NCBI GenBank assembly: GCA_024398635.1
Contig: JAKSIV010000020.1
Location: 1 to 42,295 of the forward strand
Direction of reading: 5' to 3'
DNA from: Bacteroidaceae bacterium
GTDB taxonomy: Bacteria; Bacteroidota; Bacteroidia; Bacteroidales; Bacteroidaceae
Length of the DNA: 42,295 nucleotides
Below the pieces are notes generated by a model. That model did not search any database, had not been told where the DNA came from, and was given only the letters and a program-made list of their open reading frames with translations. The position numbers and the translations under genes were made by a program. Positions 8,155-16,964 of the stretch are shown here, piece by piece (positions within the stretch are counted from its first letter, which is position 1; every line of letters starts with the position of its first letter).

Positions 8155-10122
8155 GTGAGAACATCGGCTGGTATAAGAGAGGGCTATCTTGACCGGAGTG
8201 TAAGCCCCGGTCAGGATTTTTACCGTTTCAGTTGCGGCGGATGGCTTGACGCCAATCCTCTGCCTGATGAATATCCCAGCTATGGAACATATGATGAGTT
8301 GGCTGAACATAACCGTCAGCAACTCAAAGACCTTATAGACGGCATCATTGCACGGAATAACGCCCCGGGCAGTGATGCCGCCCGTATTGCTGATCTTTAT
8401 AATCTGGTAATGGATGTGGAGCGCCGCAATGCGGACGGACTGGCTCCCATCAGACCCTATATGGAGCGCGTCCGTGCTATCGGTAGCCGTCAGGAGCTGA
8501 TAGACGCTATGATCGAACTGGACTCTTACGGAGTGACCGGTTACTTTGACGTTGACATCGGCCCTGATTTGAAGGACAGCAAGAGCAATATCGTAGGTTT
8601 GAGTCAGGGTGGCCTGACACTCGGAGACAAGGAGTACTATACGGACCGTGACCTGCAGACCATAAACATCCGCAAGGCGTTCAAGAAGCATATGGTTCGG
8701 ATGCTGATGCTGGCAGGTTACAGCCGATGGGAGGCCCGCTCCCGTATGCGCACTGTGTGGCGTATTGAGAAGCGTCTTGCAAAAGCCTCAAAGAACAACG
8801 TGCAGTTGCGTGATCCGGCAGATAATTACCACAAGATGTCCATTGACCAGCTTTATGAGAAGCTGCCGGGATTGGATTGGAGGGATTTCTTTTCCAAACT
8901 GGGCCTGAACGGAGTGGAGTGGGTTGACGTGGGTCAGCTTGAAGCTATCCTTGAGGCAATCCGGGTACTGAACGAAGAGCCGCTCGAGGACCAGAAAATA
9001 CTCATGGAGTGGCAGATGCTCGACTCCAACGGTACACGAATAGGTAAGGAGGCCGATGATGCCGATTTTGACTTCTACGGCCGTACCTTGAGTGGACAGA
9101 AAGAGCCCAAACCCATGTGGAAGCGCGCCACATCGGCCGTAAGCGGTACGCTTGGAGACGCTATAGGAAGGCTCTATGTAGAGCGTTATTTCCCGGTCGA
9201 GGCCAAGGAACGTATGATAGATATGTTCCATAACCTGAAGAGGGCGCTTGCGCGTCGCATTGAGGCTCAGGAGTGGATGAGTGATGACACCCGCAGGCTG
9301 GCACTTGACAAACTGGATGCATTCAAATTCAAGATAGGCTATCCTGACAAGTGGCGTGACTACTCCAAGATGGTGATTGATCCGTCCAAGACCCTTTTTG
9401 AGAACAGCGCATCAATCAGCCGTTTCTTCTGGAACGATATGGTTGAACGCAAGTTCAGGAAACCTGTCGATCCTGACGAGTGGTACATGAATCCGCAGGA
9501 GATAAACGCCTATTATGATGTATCCACTAACGAGATTTGTTTCCCTGCCGGAATACTGCAGTATCCCTTCTTCAGTCTGGAGGCCGATGACGCCTTCAAC
9601 TACGGAGCCATAGGTACCATCATGGGCCATGAGATGACCCACGGATTTGATGACGAAGGCCGTCAGTTTGACAAGGAGGGCAATATGTGTAATCTTTGGA
9701 GCGCAACCGATACCCGCCGGTTCAACCGTCGTGTAAAGGTGCTGACTGACTGGTTTGACAATATAGAGGTCCTGCCGGGAATCAAGGCTAACGGCAAGCT
9801 TACATTGGGTGAGAATATAGCCGATCACGGAGGACTTACAGTTGCTCTGGAGGCTTTCCGCGAGACAGGAAACTGTAAGGCCGATGACATTAAGTCGGGA
9901 TTCTCTCCGTTGCAGCGTTTCTTCATTGCATACGCCTGCACGTGGGCCGAGAACTGCCGCGACGAGATGATACTCCAGCAGACCAAGAGTGACGAGCATT
10001 CGCTTGCCCGTCTGCGCGTAAACGGTGCTTTGCCTCACATAGACGAGTGGTACGAGGCATTCGGAATCAAGGAGGATGATCCTATGTACATTGCACCCGA
10101 TAAACGGGTACGTATCTGGTAA
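8155..10122 (+). CDS. M13-family zinc metallopeptidase, second copy without a signal peptide
   Basis: A 655-residue paralogue of the preceding gene with the same catalytic parts: His492-Glu493-x-x-His496 (GHEMTHGFDDEG), the third ligand in GENIADHGG, and INAYY. No signal peptide or lipobox precedes the domain. The frame is closed six bases upstream by the stop of the first copy, and the only near start is GTG at 8155; the first in-frame ATG lies about 100 residues in. The enzyme therefore appears to be cytoplasmic, or exported by another route. Translation probably depends on coupling to the first copy. The active site is intact, so it is not an obvious pseudogene. Confidence 0.88.
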   Translation: MRTSAGIREGYLDRSVSPGQDFYRFSCGGWLDANPLPDEYPSYGTYDELAEHNRQQLKDLIDGIIARNNAPGSDAARIADLYNLVMDVERRNADGLAPIRPYMERVRAIGSRQELIDAMIELDSYGVTGYFDVDIGPDLKDSKSNIVGLSQGGLTLGDKEYYTDRDLQTINIRKAFKKHMVRMLMLAGYSRWEARSRMRTVWRIEKRLAKASKNNVQLRDPADNYHKMSIDQLYEKLPGLDWRDFFSKLGLNGVEWVDVGQLEAILEAIRVLNEEPLEDQKILMEWQMLDSNGTRIGKEADDADFDFYGRTLSGQKEPKPMWKRATSAVSGTLGDAIGRLYVERYFPVEAKERMIDMFHNLKRALARRIEAQEWMSDDTRRLALDKLDAFKFKIGYPDKWRDYSKMVIDPSKTLFENSASISRFFWNDMVERKFRKPVDPDEWYMNPQEINAYYDVSTNEICFPAGILQYPFFSLEADDAFNYGAIGTIMGHEMTHGFDDEGRQFDKEGNMCNLWSATDTRRFNRRVKVLTDWFDNIEVLPGIKANGKLTLGENIADHGGLTVALEAFRETGNCKADDIKSGFSPLQRFFIAYACTWAENCRDEMILQQTKSDEHSLARLRVNGALPHIDEWYEAFGIKEDDPMYIAPDKRVRIW

Positions 10123-10126
10123 CCCT

Positions 10127-11959
10127 ATGAAAGAGGCCAAATCCATAGAGCTGCTCTCACCCGCCAGGAATCTGGAGTGCGGAATAGAAGCCATAAAGCA
10201 TGGTGCCGATGCCGTATACATAGGTGCCGGACGGTTCGGTGCCCGTCAGGCCGCCGGGAATCCGGTTGAGGATATAACGGAACTTGCCCGTTTTGCCCAT
10301 TTCTATGGAGCTAAGGTCTATGTGACCGTAAACACCATACTCAAGGACTCAGAGTTGCCCGATGCCGAGAAGCTGATTTGGCAGCTTTATGAGGCCGGTG
10401 CCGATGCCCTGCTTGTTCAGGACATGGCAGTCCTCAGGATGAAACTGCCGCCCATTGCGCTGCATGCCAGCACTCAGTGTGATGTGCGCAGCGTGGAGAA
10501 GGTGCGTTTCCTTGCCGACTGCGGTTTTACGTGCGTGGTGCTGGCACGTGAGCTTTCACTTGATGAGATCCGCAGCATACATGAAGCCTGCCCCGATGTG
10601 GAGTTGGAGTGTTTTGTTCATGGTGCCCTGTGCGTAAGTTACAGCGGACAGTGTTATGCATCGCAATACTGCTTTGGACGCAGCGCCAACCGCGGAGAGT
10701 GCGCCCAGTTCTGCCGTCTCAAGTTTGACCTGTTGGACAGCGATGACAATGTGATAATAAAGGGAAAGCACCTGCTCTCGCTCCGTGACATGAACCGCAT
10801 GGATAGTCTGGAGGAACTTATGGATGCCGGTGTATGCTCATTCAAGATAGAGGGCCGTCTCAAGGACGTTCAGTACGTAAAGAACGTAACGGCCGCCTAC
10901 AGTCAGGCCATTGATAAGGTCCTGGTACGCAGACACGAGTTTGTCAGGGCTTCATCGGGCCATAGTACAGCTCATTTTACACCTGATGTAAGCCGCAGTT
11001 TCAACCGCGGATTCACTGACTATTTTCTGCACGGGCGCACGGATGACATATACTCATTCGGTACGCCCAAGTCAATAGGCGAGAAGATGGGCCCGGTCAA
11101 GGAGGTGGGCCGCGGCTGGCTTAAGGTATCCGGATTCAAGGCATTCCATAACGGCGACGGACTCTGCTTCTTTAACCGTGGTGGTGAGTTGGAGGGTTAC
11201 CGCGTAAACCGCGTGGAGGGCAACCGCGTATTCCTGTTCCTGGAGGGAGCCGATATGCCGTCTGTAACTGCCGGCACTGAGCTCTACCGCAACTATGACA
11301 TTGAGTTTGAGAAGGTGCTCTCCAGGGAATCGGCCACAAGAAAGATTGGGGTGGGTATCCTTTTTGAGGAGATACCTTCGGGATATCAGGTGACTATGAC
11401 CGATGAGGACGGATTGTCTGCTACGGCATCGGTTGAATGGAAGAAAGAGGACGCCCGCACTCCGCAGCAGGAGAATATACGCACCCAGTTGGGTAAGACA
11501 GGTAATACCGGATTTGAGGTGCAGAATGTGGAAATCAGGCTTGACGGTGAGCGTTTCATCCCGTTGTCACTGCTGTCCGATCTGCGCCGTCAGGCTACCG
11601 CCGGACTTGAAAAGGCACGTCTTGAATCCTATGTGCGTCCGGCCTTGGGGGCATCGGCCAATCCCGTTTATCCTACCAGACAACTTACCTATCTGGGTAA
11701 CGTGATGAATGCCCAGGCCCGTACATTCTATCAGGATCATGGGGTAACGGATATCGATGATGCGTTTGAAAAGACGCAGCCCGACAGTGCAACGGTAATG
11801 TTCTGTTGTCACTGCATCAAAAACGCTATGGGTCTTTGCACTAAGAATCCAAGACAGAATTTGAAAGTACAGGAACCGCTATGGCTGGTATCACAGGATG
11901 GACGGCGCTTCCGTCTGAGATTTGACTGCTCAAAGTGCCGGATGGAGATAATGTATTGA
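10127..11959 (+). CDS. U32 peptidase-family protein, RlhA-like (23S rRNA hydroxylation type)
   Basis: A 610-residue protein. The U32 domain fills residues 1-300 and carries the family signature ELECFVHGALCVSYSGQC followed by NRGECAQFC. A DUF3656-like middle region follows, and the C-terminus holds a Cys cluster (FCCHC, LCTKNP, CSKC). U32 plus DUF3656 is the layout of E. coli RlhA, which acts in hydroxylation of 23S rRNA C2501 with iron-sulfur help. A peptidase role is not needed to explain the name. The ATG at 10127 is 4 nt after the M13 stop; the open frame upstream to 10076 overlaps the M13 gene and is rejected as start. Confidence 0.82.
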   Translation: MKEAKSIELLSPARNLECGIEAIKHGADAVYIGAGRFGARQAAGNPVEDITELARFAHFYGAKVYVTVNTILKDSELPDAEKLIWQLYEAGADALLVQDMAVLRMKLPPIALHASTQCDVRSVEKVRFLADCGFTCVVLARELSLDEIRSIHEACPDVELECFVHGALCVSYSGQCYASQYCFGRSANRGECAQFCRLKFDLLDSDDNVIIKGKHLLSLRDMNRMDSLEELMDAGVCSFKIEGRLKDVQYVKNVTAAYSQAIDKVLVRRHEFVRASSGHSTAHFTPDVSRSFNRGFTDYFLHGRTDDIYSFGTPKSIGEKMGPVKEVGRGWLKVSGFKAFHNGDGLCFFNRGGELEGYRVNRVEGNRVFLFLEGADMPSVTAGTELYRNYDIEFEKVLSRESATRKIGVGILFEEIPSGYQVTMTDEDGLSATASVEWKKEDARTPQQENIRTQLGKTGNTGFEVQNVEIRLDGERFIPLSLLSDLRRQATAGLEKARLESYVRPALGASANPVYPTRQLTYLGNVMNAQARTFYQDHGVTDIDDAFEKTQPDSATVMFCCHCIKNAMGLCTKNPRQNLKVQEPLWLVSQDGRRFRLRFDCSKCRMEIMY

Positions 11960-11967
11960 AAAAGACT

Positions 11968-11975
11968 TACCTTTG
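11968..11975 (+). promoter_or_regulatory. -7 element of the small beta-barrel gene
   Basis: TACCTTTG matches TAnnTTTG and lies 41 nt before the ATG at 12017, just after the stop of the U32 gene. Confidence 0.6.
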
Positions 11976-12016
11976 CTAACAGGTAAACCCGATTAACCTT
12001 ATTAAACTGAATATTT

Positions 12017-12520
12017 ATGAAAAGAATTGGAAAGTTTATGATGATTGCCGCAATGGCAATGGCATCATACAGTGCATCAGCAGAACTTGAGCCCCAGTGG
12101 TCAAAAGGTACTATGATGGTTAATGCTGCCATCGGTGTTCAGCCCTTTGGCGGAACAGTTTCTCTTGACTATGTCCTTGTTGATGAGTGGTGGAAGGGTC
12201 ATTTCACCGTTGGAGGTGAGTTTGATTTCAGTGTACCTTACAAGCACGAAACAGCTATTGGCGTTACTCCCCGTGCTACATACGGTCTTAATATTACTCC
12301 CGAGTTCGAGGTTCATGTAACAGCCGAGACCGGTTTCGGTTTCAGAACATGGCAGTATTGGAACGGAGAGAGAGATGTAAAGGACACAGACACATTCATT
12401 CTTTGGGGTGGCTTTGCAGGTTGCCGTTACTTCTTTACCGACAATCTGGCTGTATTGGCAGAGATTGGCGGTGAGAATTGGTTCCCCGCACTTCGCGCCG
12501 GTATTACCTATAAGTTCTGA
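12017..12520 (+). CDS. Small secreted beta-barrel-like outer-membrane protein
   Basis: A 167-residue protein with a Sec signal peptide (MKRIGKFMMIAAMAMASYSASA). The mature part alternates polar and hydrophobic residues, is rich in Gly, Trp, Tyr and Phe, and ends in a strand finishing with Phe (RAGITYKF), the pattern of small 8-strand outer-membrane barrels. No specific family or ligand is recognised. It has its own promoter and a strong terminator, so it is probably a single transcription unit. Confidence 0.72.
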   Translation: MKRIGKFMMIAAMAMASYSASAELEPQWSKGTMMVNAAIGVQPFGGTVSLDYVLVDEWWKGHFTVGGEFDFSVPYKHETAIGVTPRATYGLNITPEFEVHVTAETGFGFRTWQYWNGERDVKDTDTFILWGGFAGCRYFFTDNLAVLAEIGGENWFPALRAGITYKF

Positions 12521-12542
12521 TAACTGATATTGATCAGATAGG

Positions 12543-12570
12543 AGGGGCGGATTTTTCCGTCCCTTTTTTT
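12543..12570 (+). terminator. Intrinsic terminator after the beta-barrel gene
   Basis: GGGGCGGA and TCCGTCCC form an 8-bp stem with one G-U pair and a short T loop, followed by seven T. The GH30 promoter box overlaps the end of the T tract. Confidence 0.85.
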
Positions 12571-12577
12571 ATCTTCG
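12570..12577 (+). promoter_or_regulatory. Possible -7 element of the GH30 gene
   Basis: TATCTTCG differs from TAnnTTTG at one position. It ends 7 nt before the ATG at 12585, so the leader would be very short. Confidence 0.35.
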
Positions 12578-12584
12578 CATTGTT

Positions 12585-14081
12585 ATGAGAAGAATAGCCT
12601 TTGTACTGCTGCTGGCAGCCTCAATGGTATGCCAGGCCGAGACCGTCATCAAAGTGTCGATGGACAACGCCATCCAAACCAACGGAGGCCGATGGGAAGG
12701 GTGGGGCACCAGCCTGTGCTGGTGGGCCAACCGCATCGGCTATAACGAGACGCTTACGGCAAAATCGGCCGACCTGTTCTTTGATGCCGATAAGGGCCTG
12801 GGCCTTAACATAATGCGCTACAACGTAGGCGGAGGCGATGATCCCACTCACCATCACATAACCCGCACCGACAGCGACGTACCCGGCTGGATGATTATCG
12901 ATCCTGAAACCGGAGAGCGCAAGTATGACTACACGGCCGATGCCCGCCAGCTCAACGTGGTGAAAGCCGCGATGAAAGCTGCCGGACAGGATGCCTACCT
13001 TGAGATATTCAGCAACTCTCCTCCATATTTCATGACCAACAGCGGCTGTTCAACAGGCAACTTCAAGGCCGAGGAGAACAATATCAAGGACGATGAGTAC
13101 GATGAATTTGCCGAGTATATGGCTCACGTGGCCAATTATATGACCCGCAATATGGGCCTTAAGGTTAAGAGCGTATCTCCCATGAACGAGCCCAATACCA
13201 ACTACTGGCCCGCCATGAACTACAAGCAGGAGGGCTGCCATATCGATGCAGGTGAGGCCCAGTCCAAACTCCTGGTACTGACCAAAGAGGCTCTGAACCG
13301 TTATGGTCTTAATGACATAGTCCTTACCACCAGCGATGAAACCAACCCCGGCAAACAGATAGAGGAAATCCAGACCTTAACGCCCGATGCCCGTGCCGCC
13401 ATAAACCGTATCAGCGTGCACACCTACGGCACAAACAGCATCCGCGAGATGGGTCAGCTTGCCAAGGACGAGAAGATAAACCTCTGGATGAGTGAAGTTG
13501 ACGGCAACGGAACCGCCGGACAGAATGCCGGTGAAATGGCCGCCGGTCTGTGGCTTGCCGAGAAAATAATTTCAGATATTGAAGCACTTGAGCCATCGGC
13601 CTGGGTGCTCTGGCAGGTTATAGACACCCACATCAGCAAGGAAGGCTACCAGGGCCGCCGCGACGGAGGCCCCCTGCGCACCCGTGGAGGCTACTGGGGT
13701 ACCGCCTGCGCCAACCACGACACCGGCGAGATCCTGCTCACCCAGAAATACTACGCCATGGGTCAGTTTACCCGCTACATCCGTCCCGGCTCCCAGCTGA
13801 TACTCTGCCCTACAGACCGCCGCTCAGGAACCAAAGTGTTAGCCGCAAAAGACAAAAAGCAACTGACCATAGTCTGCACCAACACCACCGCAGAGGAAAA
13901 GCCCATGACCTTTGATCTGTCTGATTTTAAAATCAAAGGCAAGGTGCGTCAAATAAGAACCGCCGGACAGTTTGCCGACGGTGAACATTGGGCCGAAACC
14001 GATCTGGGTAAAATCAAAGAAAAAAAGTTGGAAGCCGTTTTAGCTCCCAACTCTGTCACGACTTTTGTTATAGGCCTTTAG
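12585..14081 (+). CDS. Glycoside hydrolase family 30 enzyme, secreted
   Basis: A 498-residue protein with an N-terminal signal peptide (MRRIAFVLLLAASMVCQA). The mature protein opens with GGRWEGWGTSLCWWA, typical of GH30 (beta-glucosylceramidase/xylanase/galactanase clan). The acid/base Glu202 lies in SPMNEPN and the nucleophile Glu304 in WMSEVDGNG. A C-terminal beta domain (about residues 400-498) completes the normal GH30 layout. The sequence resembles the endo-beta-1,6-galactanase branch, but the substrate is an inference. No SusC/SusD pair or other CAZyme is nearby, so it is an orphan and not part of a visible polysaccharide utilisation locus. Its 3' end overlaps mazG by 14 nt on the opposite strand. 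Confidence 0.85.
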   Translation: MRRIAFVLLLAASMVCQAETVIKVSMDNAIQTNGGRWEGWGTSLCWWANRIGYNETLTAKSADLFFDADKGLGLNIMRYNVGGGDDPTHHHITRTDSDVPGWMIIDPETGERKYDYTADARQLNVVKAAMKAAGQDAYLEIFSNSPPYFMTNSGCSTGNFKAEENNIKDDEYDEFAEYMAHVANYMTRNMGLKVKSVSPMNEPNTNYWPAMNYKQEGCHIDAGEAQSKLLVLTKEALNRYGLNDIVLTTSDETNPGKQIEEIQTLTPDARAAINRISVHTYGTNSIREMGQLAKDEKINLWMSEVDGNGTAGQNAGEMAAGLWLAEKIISDIEALEPSAWVLWQVIDTHISKEGYQGRRDGGPLRTRGGYWGTACANHDTGEILLTQKYYAMGQFTRYIRPGSQLILCPTDRRSGTKVLAAKDKKQLTIVCTNTTAEEKPMTFDLSDFKIKGKVRQIRTAGQFADGEHWAETDLGKIKEKKLEAVLAPNSVTTFVIGL

Positions 14082-14853
14082 CTTTAGCTTCGTTCCATAA
14101 GGCATCCATCTCCTCAAGGGTCATATCCTTGAGCTGACGGCCCTGGTTGATTGCTGCTTCCTCAACGTAGTTGAAGCGGCGTATGAACTTCTTGTTGGTG
14201 CGCTCCAGGGCGTCATCAGGATGGATCTTGTAGAGGCGTGCTACGTTGATGATTGAGAACAGAAGGTCGCCAAGTTCGCTTTCTGCCTTTTCCTTATCGG
14301 CTGCGGCAATCTCCTGCTTAAGTTCTGCATACTCCTCCTTTACCTTGTCAAGAGCACCGTCGGGCGTATCCCAATCAAAACCAACATGAGCCGCCTTCTC
14401 CTGGATGCGGAAAGCCTTGATGGTTGACGGCAGTGCATCAGGGACACCGGCCAATACACGTTTGTTGCCGCCCTTCTCCTTGAGCTTGAGCTGCTCCCAG
14501 TTCTGTAGTACCTGCTCGGCTCCATCTACATTGGTGGTGCCGTAGATGTGCGGATGACGGTAAATCAGTTTGTCACAGAGTTTGTCGCAAACGTCCTTGA
14601 TATCGTAATCGCCGGTTTCGCTGCCAATCTTTGCATAGAACACTACATGCAGCAAAACATCTCCTAACTCCTTGCAAATATCGGCCTTATTGTCCTTCAT
14701 TATGGCATCGCAAAGCTCATAAACCTCCTCGATGGTGTTCTGGCGGAGTGAGTCATTTGTCTGTACACTGTCCCAAGGGCACTTCTCCCTGAGCTCATCC
14801 ATTATGTCAAGCAGGCACCCGAAAGCCTGCATCTTCTCCTCTCTGGTGTGCAT
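14068..14853 (-). CDS. mazG: Nucleoside triphosphate pyrophosphohydrolase
   Basis: A 261-residue protein with the MazG domain repeated twice. The N-terminal unit has CPWDSVQTNDSLRQN and the metal-binding EEVYEL; a second unit follows near residue 165 (GALDKVKEEYAELKQEI, ESELGDLLFSIINVAR). Length and order match E. coli MazG. It hydrolyses NTPs to NMP and pyrophosphate in the cytoplasm and so cleans up damaged nucleotides. The last 14 nt overlap the convergent GH30 gene. A -7 box lies 25 nt upstream of the start. Confidence 0.93.
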   Translation of the reverse strand: MHTREEKMQAFGCLLDIMDELREKCPWDSVQTNDSLRQNTIEEVYELCDAIMKDNKADICKELGDVLLHVVFYAKIGSETGDYDIKDVCDKLCDKLIYRHPHIYGTTNVDGAEQVLQNWEQLKLKEKGGNKRVLAGVPDALPSTIKAFRIQEKAAHVGFDWDTPDGALDKVKEEYAELKQEIAAADKEKAESELGDLLFSIINVARLYKIHPDDALERTNKKFIRRFNYVEEAAINQGRQLKDMTLEEMDALWNEAKAKGL

Positions 14854-14877
14854 AATCTCTGGATTATAAAGTTACCG

Positions 14878-14885
14878 CAAAGTTA
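14878..14885 (-). promoter_or_regulatory. -7 element of mazG
   Basis: On the minus strand TAACTTTG matches TAnnTTTG, 24 nt upstream of the mazG start. A T-rich stretch, not a clean TTTG, is found at the expected -33 position. Confidence 0.55.
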
Positions 14886-14912
14886 ACTTTTTCCTTGTTA
14901 TTCCCCTAAATG

Positions 14913-14944
14913 TTTGGTTGTTTGAAATATAAATCCTACTTTTG
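14913..14944 (+). promoter_or_regulatory. Promoter of the hipBA operon
   Basis: TTTG (14913-14916) is followed after exactly 20 bp by TACTTTTG (14937-14944), a full match to the Bacteroidetes promoter. About 80 nt of AT-rich leader separates it from hipB. Confidence 0.75.
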
Positions 14945-14950
14945 TGGCCG

Positions 14951-15015
14951 TAAATATCAATAAAGTGAAAATTAAGTATATTAATTATGTATAAATATCA
15001 CTATATTGAATATCA
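14951..15015 (+). repeat. Three AATATCA direct repeats in the hipBA leader (possible operator)
   Basis: AATATCA occurs at 14953-14959, 14994-15000 and 15009-15015; the first two are part of the longer TAAATATCA. The repeats lie just downstream of the promoter, where an XRE-type antitoxin could repress its own operon. In such AT-rich sequence the match may be chance. Confidence 0.4.
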
Positions 15016-15024
15016 TAATATGTT

Positions 15025-15336
15025 ATGAGTGACTTTTGTGAATATTCAACACCAGAACTTGTGAGACTGCTTGGAATCAGATTCAAGGAATACAGGATGC
15101 AATGCAATCTTACACAAAAGGAATTATCCGGGAAGTCGGGTATAGGACTGACCACAATACATAAGTTTGAAAACGGGACGGCTGGTAATATCTCGTTGTC
15201 AACATTTCTTCTTCTGCTTAAGGTTGTTGGACAGATTAACGCTCTGGATGATTTGCTCCCGGAGTTACCGGAGTCGCCATATCTTGCCCGAAGGAATGAC
15301 AAGAAAGCACAACGCATACGACACATCAAAAAATAG
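15025..15336 (+). CDS. HipB-like XRE-family antitoxin
   Basis: A 103-residue DNA-binding protein with a helix-turn-helix of the XRE/Cro type at residues 22-60 (LTQKELSGKSGIGLTTIHKFENG). It stands 6 nt ahead of a HipA-like kinase, the usual HipB-HipA order, so it should neutralise HipA and repress the operon. The C-terminus ends in a Lys/Arg-rich tail (RRNDKKAQRIRHIKK), longer than a bare HTH domain. Confidence 0.85.
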   Translation: MSDFCEYSTPELVRLLGIRFKEYRMQCNLTQKELSGKSGIGLTTIHKFENGTAGNISLSTFLLLLKVVGQINALDDLLPELPESPYLARRNDKKAQRIRHIKK

Positions 15337-15342
15337 TACACC

Positions 15343-16833
15343 ATGATTAAAGCATTGAGAATAATCCTTTGGGATGAAGAGATTGGCCGTCTGGCTTGGG
15401 ATGAAAGGCGTAGGATGTCATACTTTGTGTATAATCCGGATTTTATTAAGAAGGGTTTGAATATATCTCCAATTGTCGCTCCTATAGATGGAGCACGGGG
15501 CTTGGCTCCTGTTTGGGGTGAAGAATCCAGGATATATCAAAAGTTGCCAGCTTTTGTGGCTGATTCTTTGCCTGATGCCTGGGGCAATCAGCTGTTTGAC
15601 CTATGGCGTCAACAGAACCATTTATCCAATGCCGATATTAATCCGTTGGATAAACTATCGTTTATTGGCAAACGAGGTATGGGCGCCTTGGAGTTCCAAC
15701 CGGAGCATTCACGTGAAAGGGTTGCAAAAAAAGTTGACATCAAGTCTCTTGCCGGTTTGGCTGAGCGTATCTATACTGAAAGGGGGAAAGCGGTCATCAA
15801 GCCTGAAGAATCTATAACCTTGCAGTCATTAATGATGGTGGGTACCTCGGCTGGAGGGCGTTTGCCAAAGGCTATTATCGCTATCAACAGGAATACGGGT
15901 GAGATTCGCAGCGGTCAGATAGGAGGTCTTAAGGAATATGACTATTATCTGCTTAAATTCGGTGATTCCAGATTCAGCTCTGCAGAACTTGAGATGACCT
16001 ATTATGAACTGGCCACAGGGGCTGGAATAGACATGATGCCTTCAAGTCTGTATAAGGTTGACGGAAACAACCATTTCCTGACAAAGCGCTTTGACCGTGA
16101 AGGTGACGTAAAACTATATACACAAACGCTGGCGGCCATTAGTCCCGATGCCGATAGCTATGAGCAGTTGCTGGAAGTATGCCGTAAACTGCATCTTCCT
16201 GAATCAGATTGTCAGGAGGTGTTCCGACGCATGGTGTTCAACATCCTGGCCAATAATACTGATGACCATCACAAGAACTTCTCATTCATCATGGGGCAGG
16301 ATGGACAATGGCGGTTGTCTCCAGCGTACGATATTACTTACATTCTTGACAATGGCGGTTATCTGCCTAATAAAGACCATTGTTTGTATGTTAGAGCAAA
16401 ACTACGTGATATATCTCGTGATGACGTTATTCAGTTTGCCCGTGACAATGGAATCCGACGTCCGGATTCTATCATTCAGGATGTTGTAAATTCGTTGAAA
16501 CATTTCCGTTCGGTTGCATCCAGGAACGGTGTGAAAGATGAATGGATAGGCCGTGTGGAAGTCACAATCATTGACCACCTTAAAGCTTGGGGAGAGTGGA
16601 AAGATGAGACTCCTGTCAGTGTGCTGGCTATCAACGGACATTCAGTCAAGAATATCCGTATAGTGCAAGCATACAAGGGCAATTACCACCTTCTGGCAGA
16701 GATAGACGGCCAAGAGAGGAAGTATGTCATTGGCAAGAACAAGCCGGAATTCTCACTGATAGAAAGCACAGGCATCACCAATCTTTCCAAAGACAAACTC
16801 ATTTCAATGGCTAGGAAATACTTCAAACTGTGA
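15343..16833 (+). CDS. HipA-like serine/threonine kinase toxin
   Basis: A 496-residue protein of the HipA family. The N-terminal subdomain (residues 1-110) includes LPDAWGNQLFD. The regulatory loop GTSAGGRLPKA, where HipA autophosphorylates on Ser, is present. ATP-binding Lys is in YYLLKFG, the catalytic Asp is in NTDDHHKNFSF, and the metal-binding Asp is in SPAYDITY. E. coli HipA phosphorylates GltX and causes persistence; the target here is unknown. The protein is about 55 residues longer than E. coli HipA, with an extra C-terminal segment (INGHSVKNIRIVQAY to ARKYFKL) of unknown role. All motifs are intact, so it is probably active. Confidence 0.88.
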   Translation: MIKALRIILWDEEIGRLAWDERRRMSYFVYNPDFIKKGLNISPIVAPIDGARGLAPVWGEESRIYQKLPAFVADSLPDAWGNQLFDLWRQQNHLSNADINPLDKLSFIGKRGMGALEFQPEHSRERVAKKVDIKSLAGLAERIYTERGKAVIKPEESITLQSLMMVGTSAGGRLPKAIIAINRNTGEIRSGQIGGLKEYDYYLLKFGDSRFSSAELEMTYYELATGAGIDMMPSSLYKVDGNNHFLTKRFDREGDVKLYTQTLAAISPDADSYEQLLEVCRKLHLPESDCQEVFRRMVFNILANNTDDHHKNFSFIMGQDGQWRLSPAYDITYILDNGGYLPNKDHCLYVRAKLRDISRDDVIQFARDNGIRRPDSIIQDVVNSLKHFRSVASRNGVKDEWIGRVEVTIIDHLKAWGEWKDETPVSVLAINGHSVKNIRIVQAYKGNYHLLAEIDGQERKYVIGKNKPEFSLIESTGITNLSKDKLISMARKYFKL

Positions 16834-16905
16834 ATTTGAATGATGGAGGTTGATGTTATGAGCAATCTGTGCGTCCGATCTTCCTGTGAAATGAGGAATT
16901 ATCAT

Positions 16906-16913
16906 TATATTTG
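16906..16913 (+). promoter_or_regulatory. -7 element of the TPR regulator gene
   Basis: TATATTTG matches TAnnTTTG, 51 nt before the ATG at 16965. No TTTG is seen 20 bp upstream. Confidence 0.5.
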
Positions 16914-16964
16914 TTGACAGTAGTGATGACCTGCTCTGTGGTGGGTTTATATTTAAGGGATAAA

